The notes below the pieces were generated by a model that was not told the origin of the DNA, did not search any database, and worked only from the letters and a program-made list of their open reading frames with translations. From the NCBI GenBank assembly GCA_963701435.1, contig CAVPAL010000006.1:806001-870000 (forward strand): a stretch of DNA of 64,000 nt, read 5' to 3'. A program made the position numbers and the translations under genes. Positions 59,144-64,000 of this stretch are shown in pieces (position 1 is the first letter of the stretch; the number at the start of each line of letters is the position of its first letter). The DNA comes from JAACFF01 sp963701435 (GTDB taxonomy: Bacteria > Chloroflexota > Anaerolineae > Promineifilales > Promineifilaceae).

Positions 59144-59947
59144 ATGAGTGATGAAATGCAAGAAATGGCGGAAAAATTGGAAACAGTCAGCGACCTGGCG
59201 GCCCTGGAAGGGGCGGCAGAGTTTACGCAAGGTCTTGATGAGCTGGACGCAGCCGGTGAAGCTGCAATGGCCAGCCGCGCAGCCCTGGCTGCCGGCGCCA
59301 GCGACATCACCAGCGGCATTGACGCCACGAAAGCAGCCCGTCGCGCCCAGGCGCTCAGCACAGTCGTGGCCAGCGCCGGGGTTGTTGATGTGGCTCAAGG
59401 CGCTGACTTGTTGGCCGCCTCAGACGACCTGGAAGTGCAAAGCGCGTTGGTCAGTGCGCTGGGGGCTGCAGACCGGGCTGAGGCCATGGAGATTGCAGCC
59501 ATCTCCGGCCAATTAGCGGCTGCCAGCCGCATTGTTAATGGCCTCGATATGCCGGTTCTGACGGCATTCCTGGAAGAGAAAGGGTATGAACTGCAAGCCA
59601 TTGCCTTAGACTCGATCTTGCGCGCCGGCGCAATGCGCACGCTCGCAACGGCCGTTGGCGCCACCGGTAAAAATGTGGGTGAGTTAGGCGCCAATGAAAT
59701 TGAAGAGGGTTTAACCCGTCTTGCTCTCTCGGCAGAATTAGCTGTCCGCAGTGAAGAGCTGGCTGAAGCCGGCGCAGAACTCACGGTGGAAGGCATGATT
59801 GAATTAGCAGCAGCTTCCGCCTTGCAAGATGCCGCCCAAGAGCTGGCGGCTGTTGGCGTGGACGACATCGCCGCCGGTTCTGCTGAATTGGGTGCTGCTG
59901 AAGCGATAGGCGGCATTGCTGCGGCTGTAGAAGATTCAGCAGCGTAA
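59144..59947 (+). CDS. Ala/Glu-rich helical protein
   Basis: 267 residues, no Cys or Trp, no signal peptide. Nearly all helix, with many AAL/AAS steps and regularly spaced acidic residues (DELDAAGEAAMASRAAL, SEELAEAGAELTVEGMIEL). No heptad register or known family. It may be a scaffolding or phasin-like helix bundle. GGAGG lies 14 bases before the ATG, further than usual. Confidence 0.6.
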   Translation: MSDEMQEMAEKLETVSDLAALEGAAEFTQGLDELDAAGEAAMASRAALAAGASDITSGIDATKAARRAQALSTVVASAGVVDVAQGADLLAASDDLEVQSALVSALGAADRAEAMEIAAISGQLAAASRIVNGLDMPVLTAFLEEKGYELQAIALDSILRAGAMRTLATAVGATGKNVGELGANEIEEGLTRLALSAELAVRSEELAEAGAELTVEGMIELAAASALQDAAQELAAVGVDDIAAGSAELGAAEAIGGIAAAVEDSAA

Positions 59948-59960
59948 TAAGGAGTGAAGT

Positions 59961-60159
59961 GCGCCTCTCAAAGCGTATAAACCAGGCGCAGCGTTTAACG
60001 GCGTCATCGATCGTACGATAGACCAATCCTCACCCGCCTGGCCTGAACCGCTGCGCGCCAAAATGGACGCGCCCATATGACAGCGCCGCACCACAGGAGA
60101 AGAGGCTGTACGCGCGTATGATGGAAATGTACGCCGGATTCCTCACGCATAATGCCTGA
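59961..60159 (+). pseudogene. Internally deleted arylsulfatase remnant
   Basis: The reading APLKAYKPGAAFNGVIDR and SSPAWPEPLRAKMDAP is the typical N-terminus of arylsulfatases. It stops at 60077-60079. One base over, PYDSAAPQEKRLYARMMEMY and AGFLTHNA match a conserved segment from deep inside the same family. So two distant parts are joined with the whole core lost. Its 3' end overlaps the start of the next gene. Confidence 0.72.
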
Positions 60160-60637
60160 AAAAGTTGGAAAAGGCGGCCCGCCGCGCGGGTTCAAACGTT
60201 TGCTGTGGCGGGCGCCAATCTGGTTGTATCGCCTGCATTTGGGCGGCTTGTTAGGCGGCCGTTTCCTGCTTCTGCACCATACAGGCCGTAAAAGCGGTTT
60301 GCCGCGCCAAAATGTGCTGGAGGTCGTAGATTGTGACAAGGCAACGGATACGTATATGATTGCGGCCGGTTTTGGTAAAAAATCTGATTGGTACCGTAAT
60401 ATCTTGCAGAATCCGGCGGTTGAAATTGAGGTAGGTCGGCAAAAAAGTAAGCGTACGGCCGTTGCGCTCAGCCCGCAAGAATCCGGCCAGGCAATGGTTG
60501 ATTATGCCCACCGCAATCCGCGCGCGGCCAAAGAGTTGATGCGCATTTGCGGCTTTCGCGTGGACGGCAGCGATGAAGATTATTTTATTCTGGGCCGTGA
60601 AGATATTCCGTTTATGCGTTTAGAATTACGCAAATAG
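60152..60637 (+). CDS. Deazaflavin-dependent nitroreductase-family protein (Ddn-like)
   Basis: 161 residues. LLHHTGRKSGLPRQNVLEVV and GFGKKSDWYRNILQNPAVEIEVG (the F420-binding split-barrel signature, split here) match the Ddn family. These use F420H2 to reduce quinones or other substrates. It fits the cofC/cofD genes elsewhere in the window. It overlaps the arylsulfatase scar. Confidence 0.85.
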   Translation: MPEKVGKGGPPRGFKRLLWRAPIWLYRLHLGGLLGGRFLLLHHTGRKSGLPRQNVLEVVDCDKATDTYMIAAGFGKKSDWYRNILQNPAVEIEVGRQKSKRTAVALSPQESGQAMVDYAHRNPRAAKELMRICGFRVDGSDEDYFILGREDIPFMRLELRK

Positions 60638-60678
60638 GAGTTTTTCTCCTAAAACTCTGTGGATCGTTTTCGGCTTTT

Positions 60679-61635
60679 TTAGGCCGGCGCCAAAAAAGTG
60701 TACCCTGCCAGCCCGTCCGACAATGCAAACAGTCCCATACGCCAGATACGCCGCAGCGTCAGGAAGGGCGAGATGGCGGCATGTTCTTCGCGCAGCAACG
60801 GCCGAACAGAATAATAGCCCGCAAAAAATGCTTCCGAATACCCTTCACTGGCTTGCAGTAAATTGGTGTTGGATAAAAAGGCAGCGATGTCATAAGCGCG
60901 CCAGCCATAGCCGCATAAATCAAAATTGAAAAAAGTTGGCTGGCCGTTATTAAAATGCACGCTTAAATTGTGGAAATCACCCCCAATTACGCCCCATTGA
61001 TCACTGTCGGCCGACGGCGCCGCACCTAAAAGGCTGATTATTTCCTCGCGGGCGTCATCAGCAGATGCAACCAAAATATCCAGATTCGTCGCGCGGCGCG
61101 GACCCCACGCGCGGCGAATACGTTCCAGAGGTTGTTCGAGCAAAAAATCGAGATCAAGCGGCGTGCGATGGTGCGGGCTGCTAAAATCATTTGAAATCAC
61201 ATGAATTTTTGCGATGTATGCGCCGCATTCATACAGTTGATCATGATTTTGAATTGACAATCCCGAACCGGGCGCAAGCGTAAACAAGGCATAATATCGT
61301 TTGCCTTCCGGCGCATTGAGGCTGCCCACATAGCTGCCGTCACGACGCGGCAAAGCATAGGAGACGGGCAAACCCTGTTCATGCAGGAAGCGCAGCCAAT
61401 CCAATTCAAACTGGTAATCAGATTCCTGACGGTGCAGTAAATCCCCATTTTGGTAAACGCGCAAAACATAGCGTTCACCCCCGGCTTTCACGCGGTAATG
61501 ATCGTTGTCCTGCGTGCGCAGCAGTTTGCTAAACATTTTGAGGCCGATTGGGCCTTCGATATCATAATTTTGCTCCACAATTTCAGCGAGTGAATCGGCG
61601 TCTATAAATGAACGTGCAACACGTATTTCTTCCAC
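60679..61635 (-). CDS. Aminoglycoside phosphotransferase-like kinase
   Basis: 318 residues. YRVKAGGERYVLRVYQNG (Lys region) and VIGGDFHNLSVHFNNGQP with FFNFDLCGYGWRAYDIAAFL (catalytic HxN-like block and the metal DxD site) match the APH/choline-kinase-like fold, like homoserine kinase-type proteins. It phosphorylates a small hydroxyl compound of unknown identity. It is convergent with the nitroreductase-family gene. Confidence 0.82.
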   Translation of the reverse strand: MEEIRVARSFIDADSLAEIVEQNYDIEGPIGLKMFSKLLRTQDNDHYRVKAGGERYVLRVYQNGDLLHRQESDYQFELDWLRFLHEQGLPVSYALPRRDGSYVGSLNAPEGKRYYALFTLAPGSGLSIQNHDQLYECGAYIAKIHVISNDFSSPHHRTPLDLDFLLEQPLERIRRAWGPRRATNLDILVASADDAREEIISLLGAAPSADSDQWGVIGGDFHNLSVHFNNGQPTFFNFDLCGYGWRAYDIAAFLSNTNLLQASEGYSEAFFAGYYSVRPLLREEHAAISPFLTLRRIWRMGLFALSDGLAGYTFLAPA

Positions 61636-61795
61636 TTTTTTTACTCCACAGAACTATCTTGATTTTCGCGTCAAGTCTACCTGAAAAACGGCCGTTTTCA
61701 TAACAAAAGTCATTTTGAGCGTTCAACTGTTCAGCGCGTCAGCGAATTATCTCTCGCTGAGCGGCTGATAAGCTGATTGGTTGAAAGCTTATTTC

Positions 61796-62953
61796 CTACC
61801 TGCCCGGCAATATCCCTTCATATTTGGCAATGATGCCCAACATGATTTCATCCGCACCGCCGCCGATTGAGAGCAGGCGCGCATCGCGATAATAGCGCGC
61901 AATGGGGTATTCTTCCACATAACCCATGCCGCCGTGAAACTGCACGCAGGTGTCGGCGACTTCGCGCGCCAGGCGGCCGGCCTTCAATTTTGCCATGGAG
62001 ACCTCTTTGGTCATGTCCTCGCCGGCAACCAACAGGCGCACGCAGTGATACGTGAGCTGGCGCAGAGCCTCAAGTTCGGTCAACAGTTCGGCAATACGGA
62101 AATGAATCCATTGGTTATCAATCAGCGGTTTGCCAAAGGTTTTGCGTTCGCGGCAGTAGGCGATGGTCATTTCAACGGCCGTTTCCATGCCGGTTATGCT
62201 CATCAAAGCGCCGGCCAGGCGTTCCTTTTGAAACTGCTGCATTTGTAAAATAAAGCCCATACCCTCCGGGCCGATGCGGTTGGATTCGGGTACGCGCACA
62301 TTGTCGAATGAAAGGATGGCGGTGTCGCTGGCGTGGTTGCCCATTTTTTCCAGCTTGCGGCTGACGCTGAAGCCCGGCGTATCGGTGGGGACTATAAACA
62401 ACGACATCCCGCGAAAGCCGCGTTCGTCGCTGGTGCGCGCCAACAGTGTCAAAAAATCTGCCTGGGTACCGTTGGTGATCCACATTTTGCTGCCGTTGAT
62501 CACGTAATCATCCCCATCGACGACGGCGCGGGTACGAATCGCCGCCACGTCTGAACCGGCGTCCGGCTCACTAATGGCGATGGCGGCGACCATTTCGCCC
62601 GCGATAGCGGGTTTGAGGTATTTTTGTTTGAGTGTTTCCGAGCCGTGCGCTGCCAGGGCCGGGGTCGCCATATCGGTTTGCACGGCAATGGCCATGGGTA
62701 CGGCCGCACACCCTGCGCGCCCAACCTCTTCCAGCATCACGGCCTGATACCAGTAATCGACGTTTCCACCGCCATATGCTTCAGGATAGGTCAAACCCAA
62801 AAGACCAAGCGCGCCCATTTTTTTGAAGAGCGCATGCGCGGGAAAAATGCGGGCTGCTTCCCATTCTTCAACGTGTGGTTTTATCTCTGTTTCCACAAAA
62901 CGGCGCACCGTCTGCCGAAATGTCTGATGTTCTTCAGAAAAGTAAATAGACAT
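61796..62953 (-). CDS. Acyl-CoA dehydrogenase
   Basis: 385 residues from the ATG at 62953, which has AAGGAG seven bases upstream; six codons more are in frame upstream. The FAD/substrate signatures are clear: AIAISEPDAGSDVAAIRT, KMWITNGTQADFLTLLA, RKTFGKPLIDNQWIHF, and VQFHGGMGYVEEYPIARYYR. The last catalytic segment reads GGGADEIM rather than EGTxxI, seen in several subfamilies with the Glu elsewhere. It oxidises an acyl-CoA; chain type unknown. Confidence 0.92.
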   Translation of the reverse strand: MSIYFSEEHQTFRQTVRRFVETEIKPHVEEWEAARIFPAHALFKKMGALGLLGLTYPEAYGGGNVDYWYQAVMLEEVGRAGCAAVPMAIAVQTDMATPALAAHGSETLKQKYLKPAIAGEMVAAIAISEPDAGSDVAAIRTRAVVDGDDYVINGSKMWITNGTQADFLTLLARTSDERGFRGMSLFIVPTDTPGFSVSRKLEKMGNHASDTAILSFDNVRVPESNRIGPEGMGFILQMQQFQKERLAGALMSITGMETAVEMTIAYCRERKTFGKPLIDNQWIHFRIAELLTELEALRQLTYHCVRLLVAGEDMTKEVSMAKLKAGRLAREVADTCVQFHGGMGYVEEYPIARYYRDARLLSIGGGADEIMLGIIAKYEGILPGR

Positions 62954-63004
62954 GGCTCTTCTCCTTGTCAATAATCATAATCTGCCTGGAAGTTGAAAAG
63001 CTGC

Positions 63005-63102
63005 AAACTTGCTTGAAATAAACATCACGCAATTTCGCGATTTCCTTGAGGATTTCCCAGATTTCGTTTCGCAGGAAATCAAAAAACTTTCTGGGAATTA
63101 CC
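63005..63102. repeat. Dispersed intergenic repeat, copy C
   Basis: The stretch TTTCGCGATTTCCTTGAGGA, then CCCAGATTTC and AAAAAACTTTCTGGGAATTA, matches the second half of copy B. It lies between the acyl-CoA dehydrogenase and LLM genes and ends inside the stop region of the latter. Confidence 0.65.
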
Positions 63103-64000
63103 TGAATCCGTCAATTGTCGCCTGCCAGCCGGCGTCATTTTCGCCCGGCGTAAAGGGTAGATAATAGTTGACGCGGTCGAGCATATTTCCGTATTTGGCT
63201 TGAATTTTGCCTGGTAATTGCGCCCATGTTCCGCTGACGCTAAATTCATCCAGCATATTGTCGCTGATCATGGCGGGCATTTGCGCCCACTGGTTGCTGC
63301 GAGCGGCGTCGCTGAGTTGGCGCTGGATGTCCTGCCAGCCGTGCAAATCCGTCATGACGCGATAGGCGGGCGTACTCATATAAAAAGAGATTTGCTGGCG
63401 CACATGCTGTTCGGCCCAGGCGGCGTAGGCGGGGTCATCTGTGGGAATGACGAATACGGATGTACTCACCCCAAATTCGTCGCGCGTGCGTCCGCCCCGT
63501 TGCCAACCGACTGCCAGTTCCGGGAAGGCGACTTCTTGCAAATATTTGACCGTGTGCAAGGGGTGGATATGCACGCCTTCACAATGAGAGCCGGCCAGGC
63601 GCAGCATGAGCTGGTTCACTGCGGCAATATAAATGGGCGGCGGCGCCATGTCGGCGGGCATCGGTTCGGGGGTGAAGAAAGGGGTCATGAGCATGAGTTT
63701 GTAGAATTCACCGGCATAATGCAGCGGTTCGCCCGTTTGCCAGCAGCGCCAGAAGGCGCGAACGGCTTCAATTGTTTCACGCATTTTTTTGATTGGTTTT
63801 TCCCACTTGACGCCGAAACGCAGCACGTTATGGGCTTTGACCTGTGTACCGAGACCTAGAATGAAACGGCCGTTGCTGTACCTTTGCAAGTCCCAGCCGA
63901 TGTAGGCCAAAACAGCCGGACTGCGCGGAAATGTGACCGCAATGCCCGTGCCCAACATCGGTTTCTTGCTATGTTCGGCCGCCAGCACCAGCGGTAAAAA
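63098..64000 (-). CDS. LLM-class F420-dependent oxidoreductase (partial at the window edge)
   Basis: At least 299 residues, continuing past 64000 at its N-terminus. VTFPRSPAVLAYIGWDLQR, GRFILGLGTQVKAHN, and PIYIAAVNQLMLRLAG match the F420-dependent LLM family; a TIGR03617-like subtype is likely. It is another F420 enzyme in the window, supporting an F420-based metabolism. Its start lies beyond the window. Confidence 0.85.
   Translation of the reverse strand, partial: FLPLVLAAEHSKKPMLGTGIAVTFPRSPAVLAYIGWDLQRYSNGRFILGLGTQVKAHNVLRFGVKWEKPIKKMRETIEAVRAFWRCWQTGEPLHYAGEFYKLMLMTPFFTPEPMPADMAPPPIYIAAVNQLMLRLAGSHCEGVHIHPLHTVKYLQEVAFPELAVGWQRGGRTRDEFGVSTSVFVIPTDDPAYAAWAEQHVRQQISFYMSTPAYRVMTDLHGWQDIQRQLSDAARSNQWAQMPAMISDNMLDEFSVSGTWAQLPGKIQAKYGNMLDRVNYYLPFTPGENDAGWQATIDGFR

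Noticed and set aside
1..64000. Prophage or integrative element
   Set aside because: No integrase, capsid, portal or terminase genes, and no tRNA target or att repeats were seen.

Overview
The window looks like a chromosomal segment of a Chloroflexota bacterium (Anaerolineae/Caldilineae-like). This is an inference from gene content: coenzyme F420 biosynthesis (cofD, cofC) with several F420- or deazaflavin-type oxidoreductases, large secreted DUF11 and InlB-type repeat proteins, a RarA fused to a methyltransferase-like domain, and STAND NTPases. GC looks near 50%. No rRNA or tRNA was recognised.

Layout. 0.25-16.8 kb is a surface and glycan region: two related secreted beta-repeat proteins flank and intersperse a nucleotide-sugar set (rfbF, an SDR epimerase, two glycosyltransferases, a dehydrogenase-like protein, an HpcH/HpaI aldolase and three sugar C-methyltransferase-like proteins). 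16.9-20.2 kb holds two small hypotheticals and a RarA fusion. 20.4-28.9 kb is an array of P-loop NTPases (one with a winged helix, one with an effector-associated-type domain, two STAND-like, plus TPR and GNAT proteins) closed by a strong terminator; it looks like a regulated signalling or conflict system. 29.0-30.98 kb is a separate unit with a radical SAM/SPASM protein and a preceding 50-codon ORF, a candidate RiPP module. 31.1-34.1 kb has a DUF4258 protein, an SPFH protein with an odd C-terminal domain, and a broken ORF resembling the N-domain of HerA/VirB4-type proteins.

34.3-37.5 kb carries F420 genes and a thioesterase. 38-42.6 kb and 48-51.2 kb carry a molybdenum hydroxylase (three subunits) and its accessory proteins (XdhC, YqeB, and a YqeC-MocA-type fusion), separated by a 1714-residue DUF11 surface protein on the other strand. 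51.2-58 kb is a damaged type I restriction-modification locus containing two toxin-antitoxin pairs and a RAYT-type transposase inserted in hsdS. 58-64 kb has a URO-D family protein, an Ala-rich protein, an arylsulfatase scar, a deazaflavin-dependent nitroreductase-family protein, a phosphotransferase, an acyl-CoA dehydrogenase and a partial LLM oxidoreductase.

Two window-wide signals stand out. The 10-bp palindrome AACGGCCGTT occurs at least 28 times (about 0.06 expected by chance at equal base frequencies), in genes and between them, like a HIP1-type highly iterated palindrome. Reading-frame breaks are almost absent before 27 kb but frequent from 27.7 to 58.1 kb and densest at 39.6-41.4 kb. 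Most fall between otherwise well-preserved protein segments, so either local sequence error or very recent decay is possible.
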